A DNA stretch of 64,000 nucleotides from Euglena gracilis. Taxonomy: Eukaryota; Euglenida; Euglenophyceae; Euglenales. Of this stretch, positions 24,066 to 44,462 are shown in pieces. Each line of letters begins with the position of its first letter. The first letter of the stretch is position 1. Location of the stretch: NCBI GenBank assembly GCA_039621445.1, contig CP154954.1, forward strand, positions 23,572,954-23,636,953, in the 5' to 3' direction. The notes beneath the pieces were generated by a model. It was not told the origin of the DNA, did not search any database, and saw only the letters and a program-made list of their open reading frames with translations. The translations under genes were made by a program, and so were the position numbers.

Positions 24066-24911
24066 CAGGCACCTATGGTCACTTCCCATTTTGGTGCTCT
24101 GGTCGGCCCTGGTCGGCCCTGGTCGGCCCTGGTCGGCCCTGGTCGGCAAATAGTCGGCCATAGGTGGGGGTATCCGTCACAGAAAAAATGTGAAAGCATG
24201 CAATGATTTTCTGAATTGTCTCGCCAAGATCAAAAGGAAGTGCCCCATAAGGCCTCCATTGGCTCCCCAAAAGCAACCAAAATGACCTAAAATGGCTTGA
24301 AATAACCCAAAATGACCCAAAAACGCCAACAAAATCCACAAAAGATTGTGAAAAATGACCCAAAATTACCAGAAGGGCGCAAAATGGCCAAAATGCCATA
24401 AAAAAAAATGCTCAGATTGACCCAAATTAGCCCAATATTGCCAAATCAGTGACAAATAGCCCCCAAATTAGCAAAAACTGGTCCATAATGGCCAAAATGG
24501 GTGTAAAACTGGAGATTTGTGAGAAAATTATCCAAAAATGGGTTTAGTTCTTCAAAATATACAAAAATGCCAGCATCACCCAGCATCGCCCAGCAACACC
24601 CTGCATCGCCCAGCATCGCCCAGCATCGGAACCCCACCTCTGGTCTCCAAAAATCCAGCATCACCCAGCATCGCCCAGCATCGCCCTGCATCACAAAAGC
24701 ATCATCAGAGGTGCTTGTTCCAGAGGGAAAGCTGCCGAATTCCTTCATCCGTTCCCCTTCGGTCGGCCAACCACATGCAAGTCGGCCCTGGTCGGCCCTA
24801 GTCGGCCCTGGTCGGCCCTGGTCGGCCCTGGTCGGAACCCCCACCTACGGGGGTCCTGAAAATCATAGTCGGCCCTGGTCCTGGTCGGCCCTGGTCGGCC
24901 GTAGGTGCCTG
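24066..24911. mobile_element. hAT-like miniature element, family R, complete
   Basis: Inverted ends CAGGCACCTATGG and CCGTAGGTGCCTG, with a perfect 8-bp target duplication CTCAGGGG at 24058-24065 and 24912-24919. Inside each end are tandem GGTCGGCCCT repeats and a second inverted pair (CATAGGTGGGGG / CCCCCACCTACG). The core has CCCAGCATCG repeats and AAAATGGC-rich DNA. No transposase, so non-autonomous. Intact duplication and ends suggest a recent insertion. Confidence 0.9.
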
Positions 24912-25379
24912 CTCAGGGGGGAGCCCGCCAAATCCAAAAATAGGCCGAAACCCCTAAAAATGCTTTTTTCAGGCCAGGATTTGGCTGGATGCACCTACTA
25001 ACCCCACCCCCCAAGCCAAGAGGATGGGGTAACACGGGCTTCAGGGACTCTTTGGTCAGAATGCCACGAGGTCCCCGCTGAACACGTCTGAGGCCCGATG
25101 GGGAGGGGGCCGGTGTTCAGTGGGAGAGAACCACCTTCCATGCTTCTTTGGGTTATCAAGGATAACATGATTATGGTTTTTTGCTTGCAAGTACCGAGGG
25201 GTAGCCACGCTGTGAAATGCAAGGGGTTGACTCCATTAGGGTCCCCCCAAGGACTTTGGCGAAACTCGAAAAAGAGAACAAAAGGGTTCACAAATTTTCT
25301 GACAGGGGATGCACTTGTAAATGTACGTATGCATGTATTCAGATAAAACCATGTCGCCATAAAAATGCAAAACCCTTGC

Positions 25380-25537
25380 AGCCAACGCAGGCCCCGGCGG
25401 CCCAGAAGAGGGTGCGCCGCATGGACGCCCTCGGCGGCGATGCACTCCCGCCACCCCGGGTCGGCGTACGTCGCATCCAGGGCGGCGAGGACCAGTTTCC
25501 CGGCGCCCCCGACACCGGAGCATCGTCGCAACACCAC
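25380..25537 (-). CDS. GC-rich exon of uncertain gene
   Basis: One frame reads YAVVLRRCSGVGGAGKLVLA, ALDATYADPGWRECIAAEGV, then HAAHPLLGRRGLRWLQ. The GVGGAGK stretch resembles a phosphate-binding loop but lacks the following Ser/Thr. It may be the 3' end of the HAD-like gene or the 5' end of the kinase gene. The frame choice is by GC3 and composition. Confidence 0.4.
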
Positions 25538-25660
25538 GGCGTATTCAATCGGGCTTCACAGTTCACCCCGACCCCTGCATCCCAGAGGGTGCATGGCAAT
25601 CCCCTGTGTCCCAAGGCAAGCGTCAATCCGAACCCAATGAGACGGGGCTTGGCTGGACCA

Positions 25661-25943
25661 TACCATTGCTTACCGACCCCCGAGGGGGGGGGGAGGGGGT
25701 TCCACTTTCAAAAAAGTCAGTCACTTTTCAAAAACCAGTCACCCACTTTCTCCCCCCACGGGAGGGGGGTCGATCACTTTGGCCACTCGGCCAAAAATGT
25801 CGGAAAATCAAAGAACCTTGGCCATAAAAACTCCGGAGCCTTTGGCGCTGGGTGGTCACTTTCGGCGAATCCTGGCCGACCCCCTTGGGGGGGGTCTGGA
25901 AGCCAAAAACCAGTCAATCACCCGGGGGGGGGGTCGGACACAC

Positions 25944-25961
<18 letters not shown>
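25661..25961 (-). mobile_element. family P element, complete, in HAD-like gene
   Basis: Flanked by a perfect 8-bp direct repeat CTGGACCA (25653-25660 and 25962-25969). Ends carry the inverted sequence TACCATTGCTTA (left) / TAAGCAATGGTA (right, offset by four bases). On the minus strand (gene sense) it presents CTTAAG followed by GTGTGTCCGACC, a donor-like site. It finishes GGTCGGTAAGCAATGGTA, and the adjoining target duplication supplies TGGTCCAG as a potential acceptor. The interior matches the copies at 12558-12903 and 31787-32090. Confidence 0.8.
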
Positions 25962-28819
<2,858 letters not shown>

Positions 28820-29139
28820 TTGCGTGGGGAGGAGGAAGGGGGTGGGGCTGAGGCACGAGGACACCGGGGAGTGGGAAAGAAAGGGGGGGGCCGCGCCACA
28901 CCGAGCCAGGGACCGGGGGCAACGTTGCGGAGGACACCGGCATTGGGTTTCACCGCCCGGCCGACACACCACAACGCCAGGCTTTCCAGCCAGCAGCTCG
29001 TAGCTGGGCTACGGACCCCCCCCCCCGGGGGGTCGAACGGTAATAAAGTTTCACAGCCTACAGGCCGGTCGACTGGCACGTCTCCAGGCATGCACCACGC
29101 CCCTGAATGGCGAAGCCACCGGCGGAAGGCGGCGCACAC

Positions 29140-35555
<6,416 letters not shown>

Positions 35556-37232
35556 GCAACATGCGGGCGCGGGGAAGGGCCTGGGGGCCGGGGCGTGGGG
35601 CGTGAAGGGCTGGGGATCTCTCACCCGCCCAGCCAGGAAACAGGCGTGTCACCCCATGGCAAACCGGAATGCCGCATGGAATGGAAAGTAGCAGAGACCT
35701 GGGGAAAATTCGGCATGTGGAAACCAGGCATCAAAAATGTGTTGCAGATATGGAGAAAAAAGTGGGGATTTTCCGTGCGTATTGGGTACACACACATACT
35801 TTGGCACTGAGTGGACATTTTCAGCCACTTTCAGCTGGTTCTGGCCAACTCCACCCCTGGGAGTCTGGGAGTGTCTGGGGCTGGTGTTCACCCCGCCATT
35901 TTTCAGCAGAAGCTCAAAAAAATTTTGGGGCCCCCCCCCCCCCCCCCCCCAATGGGTTCCCCCCCTCCAGCCCCACCCCAAGGTGTGTCTGACCCCTTGG
36001 GGGATGACTGACTGGTTTTTTTCTGAGTGAGTGAGTGAGTGACTACTTTTGGCCCTCTCTGGTTTTTTGATTAGAAACCATTTAATCCGATATGCATGCG
36101 CACTGTGTACACGGACGTGGCTTAAAGACCCCCAGAGGGTCCAGATCAGAGGACGGAGAATTTGGGCTGGCTGGAAAAAGACTGCTGGCTGAGCCCGCCC
36201 CCTCCTGCCTGCGTGGGTCCCAGGGTCACACACTTCCAATCATTCAGAAAATTGATTTTAACCAAAATTTGCCCTGGACAGCCCAACACCAATCCATTTT
36301 ACCCATGTTTTTTGGCACTTCTATTTTCTATTGGGGGCAGGGGTTTCTCATCAACGTCCAGATATCAGTAGATGGATGTTCAACAAATTTTGATTGTTTC
36401 TCTAGGGCAACCCTCGAGCCAGGACTATCCCCCCTGGTTTTGTTCCTTCTCGGCGCCCAAATTAGGAATTTCTCCAACCAATCAATCAGGATTTGCGAAT
36501 GCCAAATCCAAAACATTTGGGGGGGATGTTCGCGAGCACTCAATTGTTAAACAGCGTTAATTGTAGCCATGTTCCAGTTTGGCATTCCTATCATGATATC
36601 AAGAAAGGAGGGTGAGGCATCCTCAGGTTTTCGCAAATGGGAAACGTTAACCCCCCCCCAAATAACCTGGCGGGGTCCTTGCTCCTGGCGGGGGCCGAAT
36701 AATTTGGTGGGGGGAGGGGCAAAAAAGATGGTTCCAGTTACTTGGCACCTCCCCTTTAAGGTAAAAATTCGTTTATGACGCTGAAAAAAAGGGCCCAAAT
36801 TACCTGGCAGGGGGGGGGGGCAGGCCAAAAGTTGGCTCCAATTACCTGGCACCCCGCCAGGTTATTTGGGGGGGGGGGGTTACAGGAGGTGAACATGAAT
36901 GCTGAACCCACTGAGGTCCTTGATTTGACGACCGAGTACGGCACTCCCCCGCATTGGGGCTCGGGATTGGGTGAGGCACGCAGAATTCGACGTTTATGAC
37001 CCAGGCACCAGAAGGACCCACACGTTTTTGTTGGTTTGAAGTGGAGTGGAGGAAGCGAGTTCCGCTTCCTCACCTGACCCCCCCCCCGTTTCTGGGGAGG
37101 TCCATTTTGGGCCGTTTCTGCTGGTTTGATTATTCAAAAAGAACTCTGACTATTTTTGCACCCCGGGAGCAAGAAATCCATTACTATCCAGCTGCAGCTG
37201 CAAAAAGAAAAAAAACTTGTCGTGGGGAGGAG

Positions 37233-37567
37233 CAGGGATAGATGTGGAAGCCTTGGGAAGGTGGGGGGGGCGGAGCCCTGGGGGGGGTCGGACACGCCCT
37301 CCAACCTCGAAACTGACGTGGGCCCAGAAAACTTTCGGTTTTGTGGACGGACAAAGGGCAGGATCCCAGGCCAAAATTGGTCAAAAATCCCTTTTTTTTG
37401 CTGATTTTCCGGCGTTGTTCCAGAAGCAAAATTTTCGCTATTTTTTTGGGAACCTGCCGAGGAGGGGGTTTCCAGACACCCCCTCCCAACATCTAGGGGG
37501 GGGGGGGAGGTGGTCAGTACCCCCCTACCACCTACCTCAAAACCGAAGGGCTTCTCATCTATTCCTG
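37233..37567. mobile_element. hAT-like family T, complete copy
   Basis: Inverted ends CAGGGATAGATGTGGAAGCC and GGGCTTCTCATCTATTCCTG. The flanks GGGAGGAG and GGGAGGGG agree at 7 of 8 positions, consistent with an 8-bp target duplication. Interior is shared with 27553-27961. Confidence 0.75.
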
Positions 37568-38002
37568 GGGAGGGGGGTCCATGGCTGCTGGCTGGAAAAG
37601 GGTGCTGGCTGGCTGGATGCCCCAGGGATGGGCCCACCAGGGCTTACGCGACGCCCTGGTGAGGACGCGTATTGTTGAGGAGGTGGGACATCGAGACGAA
37701 ATGCTCTCCCCAATTGTTCTATTATCGGTTCATCTGGGGGGCGGTGCCCAGGGGAATTCCACATAGGTCTTTTAACCCTCCTGTGCGCATCTCACCAATC
37801 CCTGATTGGTGAGCTGGGGGAAAAGGGGGGACTCGCCAATCCGAAAATTTCGGCAGGCAATTCAACGGGGGTTCACAATGCAAACGATGCATCTGCAAGA
37901 CACAGCCAGCGGGCGGATAGACCACTGCGCTGGTGGGCAACTGCAACAAAACAAAGGAGTTGGGACGTCGAAATCGCGCGTGCCGCGGGGCCGGGCGGCG
38001 CG

Positions 38003-38605
38003 TCACGGGCCCCGGGCCGCGGCGGCCAGGGCCAGCAGGCCCACGGCGGCCGCCACCCGCTGCAGGGCGGCGACGCGGAACAGGAGGCTGGCGCTGAACA
38101 GCGTCCACCCCGTGAGGGCCTCGGCGAGCCGCAGCCACGGCTGTGCGGGAAGGCGAGGGGCTCACTCTGTTTCGGGATGGGGGTGGGCGGGGTGGGGCAG
38201 GTGGGGGGTTGAGCTCCCCTCCCTCTGCAGGGCTGTACGGGAAGGCCTGGTGGGGGGGGGGGTCGATCCCCGCACCCGCGAAGTCGACCCCTGCCCGCCA
38301 CAACACCCACGCAAGAAAAAATCCTTCGGCACTGAAGGAAAATTTTTGACCTAAAGATTGGCACACTCGGGAATACGAGAAGGCCTGGGGGGTCGAACCC
38401 CCCCCCAACACCCATAGGATTGTGGGGATTCCCGTACAGCCCTGCCCCCTGGTCAAAGGGGACCCTGCCCATCTAAAGCCTGTGACATCCTACTGACGTC
38501 ACCCAAAGGGTGTCAGGGACCCCCATTCATCCCCGGGCGCAGCGTAACGAGGAGGGCGGGGCGGTGGCTGGGCGGGCGCCGCTCCACGCACCGGACGACC
38601 CAGCG
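38003..38605 (-). CDS. 3' end of gene for a C-terminally membrane-anchored protein
   Basis: The final exon 38140-38003 follows CCCGCACAG and encodes PWLRLAEALTGWTLFSASLL, FRVAALQRVAAAVGLLALAA then AARGP and a TGA stop, 46 codons with high GC3. The hydrophobic stretch is long enough for one or two membrane helices with a very short tail. An upstream exon, about 38602-38530, reads SRWVVRCVERRPPSHRPALL. The 5' part must lie at higher coordinates beyond the transposon cluster and is not seen, so the product is unidentified. Confidence 0.55.
38228..38444. mobile_element. hAT-like family T, 217-bp copy
   Basis: Inverted ends CAGGGCTGTACGGGAAGGCC and GGATTCCCGTACAGCCCTG. Flanks CCCTCTG and CCCCCTG agree at 6 of 7 positions. 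It contains the CCTTCGGCACTGAAGG palindrome. It lies in the intron between the two exons of the membrane-anchored protein gene. Confidence 0.75.
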
Positions 38606-38855
38606 GGACCTGCACAGGGGGATTGCTCCAGCGCTGAGGGCAAGCCGACTGGCGGGGGAGGGGGGGGTCCCCTTGGCGAGGGCCCGATGATTTTCTTTGT
38701 CTGTCCCCAAAGGGCGCGTGAAGTCCCGAAGCAACGGTAACCCACCAACATGTTCATGGAAAGATGGGTATTTGCTTGACGTCGGGCCTAACTTTTGCCC
38801 CTAAATAGGCCAATTTTTGGCGCGACGATCCCAACCCTTGAGCTAAAGATATATA

Positions 38856-39719
38856 CAGTGCGGTGCATAAGTTTTTACGATACACTGGGGCAAAAGTCCT
38901 TACGACCCCCGTAAACAGGGGGCTTCTGAGCTGGATAATTCCAGGGGTAAGGGTGCGTGCTGTGTGCTCGTTTGGATTTGTGTGCATTTTTTTTCATGTC
39001 CGCATACCTCCGCGTCCTTTCTCAGATTTACAGAATGCCTTCTCCGCAAAAAAAAAATGCGGCTGAAAGGCGCCGTGAGAAGATTATAGAGCTACACTTG
39101 CTTGGGTGCAACAACTGTGAAATATCCAGGAGGTTTGGCGTAACGGAGGGCTGTGTCCAGTACACAATCAAAAAGTGGAAAGCGGACAATAAGCCTGTGG
39201 ATGCGAAAAATAGTCCAATTGTGAAAGACAAGCCAAGGAGTGGCAGACCTTCAGAAATGACTGCCAGGTTTTGCCATTCCCTTCCTACCCTTTTTTGTAC
39301 CAAAATCTTTTTTCAGGTATCGGCGGAAGATACTCAATGTGGCTCAGAAGCACCCATTTTGGTCTTCCCGTAGAATCGCGGACAGCGTGCACAAACATTT
39401 TGTGAGGGGGTTGTTCAAACCTGTCCAGGCCAAAGAGTCCTGGTGTTCAAGGTTTTGGAGACCGGTAAATTTCATTTCTTCATCCCAGGTCCCCCACAAG
39501 TTTTCTCGGTGGACCGTTCACAGGCTGTTGAAGAATCATGGGTTTTACAGTTGCTGGGCTGCTCACAAGCCTTTGCTGTCTGCCTCCCACATCAACAAGA
39601 GGATGGCTTTCGCCGAAAAGTTTTCTGATTTCAACTGGGAAAGAGTTATTTTTTGCGACGAAAAAATCTTTCGAATTCGACCTGGAGGGCGGGTGCGAGT
39701 TTGGAGGCGTCGTGGGGAC
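38856..39719 (+). pseudogene. Tc1/mariner-like element, 5' half, with introns
   Basis: The terminal repeat CAGTGCGGTGCATA at 38856 is preceded by TA, the usual target. Transposase exons are 39035-39267 (MPSPQKKNAAERRREKII; helix-turn-helix HLLGCNNCEISRRFGV), 39317-39401 (RYRRKILNVAQKHPFWSSRR) and 39489 onward (VPHKFSRWTVHRLLKNHG; FNWERVIFCDEKIF with the first catalytic Asp; RPGGRVRVWRRRGD). The introns (39268-39316 and 39402-39488) are GT...AG and keep frame. The coding sequence stops at GTGGGGAC (39712-39719), where another element begins. The missing half is at 41503-42711 in inverted orientation. Confidence 0.85.
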
Positions 39720-39860
39720 CAGGGGTTTTCTTAAGGACCGGGGGGGGGGGGGGGCCAGCCTCCGGCTGGCAAAAAGGCTGCTGGCTGGAAATGAGCTGCT
39801 GGCTGGACCCCAGGGGGGGGTCCGGGGCTGGAGGGGGCTGGGCTGGGCTGGGTCGATGAA
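39720..39860. mobile_element. hAT-like family G, left-end fragment
   Basis: CAGGGGTTTTCTTAAGGACC begins exactly after GTGGGGAC in the transposase gene. It is followed by the G-run and the GCTGCTGGCTGG-type repeats seen in other G copies. The other end of the same insertion is at 42712. Right boundary approximate. Confidence 0.65.
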
Positions 39861-41502
39861 AAACAAAACACATTTTTGCATTTTCGACATTTTGATGGAT
39901 GGAGCTAGGTCAAGGCGGACCATAATCAGCCAGTGCAATTTTGACTGGACTTGGGGGGGGGAGGAAGTTTTGTTCAGTAACTGGCAAACAAAACCGTCTT
40001 TGCATTTTTTGGATTTTTGGGAACAAAAATTAAAGCAAGAAAAACCCGTAAGAAGTCTCATTTCCACATCCGCATGAATCGCAGAAGATATATTATTTCC
40101 CAATTGGGGGAGAACTTTGATTGGGGGAGGACTTTGGACCCTCCTCGGGGGGGTCCAGCTGGTGACTTTTAGGCTGCAGCTATTGGAAATCCCAGCCAGC
40201 GGACCTCCCCCCCGGTTTCTCGAAGCTGAGGCCTTATCACAACACTTTAATCGTTGATCACCATCCTTAATCATTTGGTGTTGCAGTGTGATGAAATGTC
40301 GAATTAAATGAAATCAAATGAAAGGGATTAATGGCCAAAAAATAACTCTTATATCGTGCTTCCCAATTTATTCTGGCCTGAATTTTGAAGGGATGCATTC
40401 TATGGGGATTTTGGTGTTTTTGTCCCGCAATCAGGCATTTCTCACAGAAAAGATGATTATTTCTCAGTGCGATATAATTTTATTTCAAGTTCATTGATGC
40501 CCGGTAGTGATTTTTTTCTGGTACTAATTTTTTGACCAGTTTTTTTGCATATTTCGTGATTTTGACTTCCATCCTGATCCTTAATCATCCATTACTCATC
40601 AGGTCTCAGCTTTGGACATCTCCTCTTTCCAGTCTTCCTTCCGTTGGCTTATCTTACCATTTGTTTCATGACGATATCTGGGTGTTGTGCTTGTTTTCCT
40701 GTTGTTTTTATGTTCACTTGGCTCGAGTTGACGCGGTGGTCTCCACCCTGCTCCAATGTCTGAGGGGGCACCACCCCCGTTGGGTGGCCCCCGCCCAATC
40801 CACGTTATCACCTTTTTTGGAGGGGGCGGGGATCAGGTGTCGTTTGAGAAAGATCGCAACCCGGGGCAGGGGACAATTCTGACACACCCAGGGGGTGTTA
40901 GTGCTTTAGCACCCCCCCCCCCCGACACCGAATGGGCCAGGGGCCCAAAAATGGCCAGTTCCAAGAGAGGTTCGTCTGGGTGGGACCCAGACGGAGGGCC
41001 GTGGCTGGGACCCAAAGCTGTGTGCTCCGGGCAGCAGGGGGGGACCACCCCTTGGTGGACCACACCTTAAAATTCAGCCGGTTCCCCAGAAACTTCATTA
41101 CTGGGAGCAGGGTTTGAAATAGGGCCAGGTGGGGTTGGGGGGGGGGTCCGCCCTTTCAGTAAAGGAGGAGGGGCACCCCATCGCAAAAGCCCCCCCCCCG
41201 GTTTGTTAAAAAGATGCCTTCCTGGGATCCCGTCAGAAACGAAAATTTTCATTCTCGCTCCGTGCCAGTAGATATTTAGGGTTTCTGGATTTTGGGTCTT
41301 TGGAGGGATCCCCCCCCCCAGGCTGAAGGGAGAGACTGCTAAGAGTGACCACCAGATTTTCAAAAACGACGGACTTTGTTTTCCCCGAAAATGGAATGAA
41401 ACTTCCCCTTGGGGGTTGGTAAGCAATGGTGTGATCTACGTGCATCCTGTGTAAATGTATGTATGCAGTATGCATGCGTGGACGTTGAAATATGCACACA
41501 TA

Positions 41503-42711
41503 CAGTGCGGTACATACGTTTTTACGATACACTGGTGCAAAAGTCTTTACGACCCCCAAAATTTTTTTCAACCAAAATGCTTTTCTTACAATATTACAAT
41601 GAAGCGGAATCCATCCACATGATGCATCGACCAGGTGTGCAGCAAGGCAAAGGCAGAGGATCTCTCCAGTGTCTTCTCAGTATTTCGTGTGACTGCCAGC
41701 AGCTGCTCTTACAGCCGCGACACGGTCAGGAAGGGAACGATACAACGACAGAATGGCGGCAGGTGTGATAGCCTCAAAAGCAGCCTTTAAGGCAACCCAT
41801 AGGTCAGATTTGCTATTAAACACACGCCCCTGCAGCTGCTTAGTCACCAATGGCCATACATGTTCATCCGGATTTAGGTCCGGAAACATGGGTGGCCATA
41901 TACCTTGATTGAAAAGCTTCACCTTTTTGTCCTTCAGAAATTTTATGGTTTCCTTTGCCTTATGAATACTCGCTCCGTCTTGTTGGTATGATTTTGTCCT
42001 GAGAAAGGTTCACATGGGTAGGGTTGTGCCAATTAATCGTTTCGGGCTGCTCGAACGATTAATCGCGATTAATCGGGGTGTCTCGGACGATTAATTGGTC
42101 CCTTCCGATTTTTGATAATGAAATCTGCCTGAGAAATTCTAATATCGAACATAGACCATTTCTGTGTGTGCCCGCTGACGAATTTTTGTTTCATTCTCTG
42201 TTGGCAGAACGAAGCTTATTAGGAACTGCTGTATCTTAATCAGAATCGCGCGATGTTTCACGGGCACGTTCGCTGACTCGTTGGCCACTTTTAACAACCG
42301 TTTTCATGGTGTACCAGCAAGTAGTGTGCTATCTGACTGCCTACCCTACCAATTTTTGTTGATTTCAACAAATATTGTGTCTATTGTGGTTTACATCCAC
42401 AATGAACGATTAATCGTCATGGGCCGAACGATTCGATTAATCGGCGATGACAAACGATTAATTAATCGATTAATCGAAACAGCCCTAACATACCTTCGTG
42501 TGATGAATGTGAGCGCAGATTCCAAGAGTCGAATACATGCCTCAGAATTCATTCTGTCGTCACATTTCTTGATGAGATGCTCCCTGTTCTATCGATTCCA
42601 CACCAAACCATGACTCCCAGTGTGCTGTATGTATTTTGCCTTGTACCTGAACTAACGGCAGAAATACGGCAAAGAGGGCAAGGATGTGAAAGATTTTTTA
42701 CCTGTCCCCAC
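41503..42711 (-). pseudogene. Tc1/mariner-like element, 3' half, inverted
   Basis: Read on the minus strand from GTGGGGAC (42711-42704) come an intron (GTAAAA...TTCAG), then YKAKYIQHT, a 1-base frameshift, LGVMVWCGIDRTGSISSRN, another frameshift, MNSEACIRLLESALTFI, and the MITE at 42019-42487. Then come SYQQDGASIHKAKETIKFL (second catalytic Asp), WPPMFPDLNPDEHVWPL (third catalytic Glu), a stop near 41677 and the terminal repeat CAGTGCGGTACATA at 41503. The spacing between the second and third catalytic residues is 37, a DD37E arrangement. Broken by two frameshifts and an insertion. Confidence 0.85.
42019..42487. mobile_element. MITE with ATTAATCG-rich inverted ends
   Basis: Left end TAGGGTTGTGCCAATTAATC, right end GATTAATCGAAACAGCCCTA, with many ATTAATCG palindromes near both ends. 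It interrupts the transposase 3' half. The flanks share only ACAT, so the target duplication is decayed. The end sequence suggests hAT. Confidence 0.75.
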
Positions 42712-42870
42712 CAGGGGTTTTCGTAAGCCGGAGGGTACCCCATCCCCCGGGGGGGTCCAGCCAGCCAGCAGCTCAAATCCAGCCAGCAGCCCAAATTCGG
42801 GCTGGGAGCCCCCCCCCCCCCGGGGGTCAAGTGAAATAAAGTTGGGTCCAGCCGGCCACAGGCCGGCCCA
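42712..42870. mobile_element. hAT-like family G, other end of the split copy
   Basis: CAGGGGTTTTCGTAAGCCGG starts directly after GTCCCCAC, the reverse complement of the GTGGGGAC at 39712. It continues with CAGCCAGCCAGCAGC repeats and CGGCCGAAGGCCGG palindromes. Inner boundary approximate. Confidence 0.65.
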
Positions 42871-42999
42871 GCCGGCCGAAGGCCGGCCAGCCAATTGGGC
42901 TACCCAGCTCACCTATCCCTGCATTTTTTCCCCTCATCACAGCTTCCTCCATCACAGCACCCCACGGCTGTAGCCCAGAGCAGGGTTGATAGGGGGTGG

Positions 43000-43936
43000 T
43001 GCGGGTCACGGGGGGTCACGGGGGGGGTCACGGGGGAAGTATGCCACTTTGGAGGTGGTTGGGAGGCAGCATCCATGTTGTTGCATCCCATCACGAGAAG
43101 GGCTGCACGCATCACAAAATCGGTGATTTTTGGGTCCAAAAAGCAATCATTTTTGGCCATTTTTGGGGCATTTTTTTTGAACAAAAAATGCCTTTTGGTT
43201 TGAAAATGGTCATTTTTGGGTGATTTTTATGTCCAAAATTGGTCATTTTTTCATTTTTTTGAAAAGGAATTTTGTTAGGATTTCCTTGACCGTTACATTT
43301 TTTGGGATGCATTTTGGGCCATTTTTGAAAAAAAGGCCCAAAATGGCTATTTTTGAAGCGGGAAAAAATAGCCAAAAAATTCTGTTTTGGTTGCAGAAAT
43401 GCACCAATTTTTGGCACTTTTTTGGGGGGGACAAGATTTTTGGCCATTTTTGGGTGTGGAGGTGCGTTGGACGTTGGGTGCCAAAAAGGGGTTTGGTTGT
43501 CCAAATGGAAGGTGGGGTGAAGACAATTCTTTTCTGTTTTTGGGGGGGTTTTCTTCCACAAAAATTTCATGTTTCCCCTCCCCCCTTTTTGCCATGAAAT
43601 TCTTTCCTACTTGCGCAATCTCCCCTTTTGCCAATGTTTTGGGTCAAATTCATATGGCAAAGAAGCGCCATTGTTTGGGTCGAAAATTTTTTCACCTCAA
43701 ATCTTGGCATTTCTTTCCATTTTTAGACCATGTCAAGGCAAATTTTCGATGGTTTGAACCAGAAAATTGATGAAAAGCGACCAAAAACGCCACCTACATC
43801 AAAAAGCAGGCTGAAATGATGAATGAAAAGAAAGGCTGAAGTGATGAAGGTTGATGCATTGTATGAAAATTGAAGGCTCGATTCTCGGGTCACGGGCGGG
43901 TCACGGGGGGGGGGGTCACGGGGGTAGCACCCCCAT
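43000..43936. repeat. family V element bounded by GGTCACGGGG motifs
   Basis: Starts with GCGGGTCACGGGGGGTCACG and AAGTATGCCACTTTGGAGGT. Ends with CTCGATTCTCGGGTCACGGG and another GTCACGGGGGG cluster. The interior is ATTTTTGG-rich and without a gene. Related copies span 45690-46950 and 58790-60030, both carrying a nested family H element. Confidence 0.65.
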
Positions 43937-44348
43937 AAAAGGCAGGTGGGGGGGTCGCCCCCCCCCCTCTGGACCAGGAGGGGGGGGGGGTGGGCGGGGG
44001 GGGGTGGGCGCCCCCCCCACCTAAACAGTGGCGTGGTCCGGGTGACCAATTTTCAGCCCGGCACGAAGCACTGGGCGGAAAAATTTTGCCCCCCCCCCCA
44101 AACGGCCAAAAATGCCATTTTGCTCACTTTTTGGGCAAAACTTTGTCAAAAATGCAAAAAAAATCAGTGCAAAACACCCGAAGGAAAAATCTTGACCTTT
44201 TCGGGGGGGGTCCGCCCCCCTGGGTCGGTCTATACCTCCCTTGGCAGTGGGGGGGGGGGGGTTCGCGGACCCCCTCTTCTCGTCCAGGAGGGGAGGGGTG
44301 GGGGGGGACACCCCCCACCTAAAACCCGTGCGCCCTCCTTATATCGAA
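43937..44348. mobile_element. hAT-like family S copy with damaged left end
   Basis: The interior and right end (GCGCCCTCCTTATATCGAAC) match 19338-19733. The left terminal CAGGGTTCGAT is missing; the copy starts at about AAAAGGCAGGTGGGG. The right end lies at the left border of the segmental duplication. Confidence 0.65.
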
Positions 44349-44462
44349 CCCCGGGGTATTCATAACATAGCAAATATTACATATGTTTGTGGGGTTGGGG
44401 AAAAGATTTCATCCTGTTTATTGCATGCCAATATTTCATCAATGTTTCTTGCCACCACACCT

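Noticed and set aside
24446-24844. Repeat frame GRPGPTRADQGRP
   Set aside because: Translation of GGTCGGCCCT tandem repeats in element R.
38754-38987. Minus-strand frame with VVRTFAPVYRKNLCTALY, repeated near 41.5 kb
   Set aside because: It is the translation of the Tc1-like terminal inverted repeat, not a gene.
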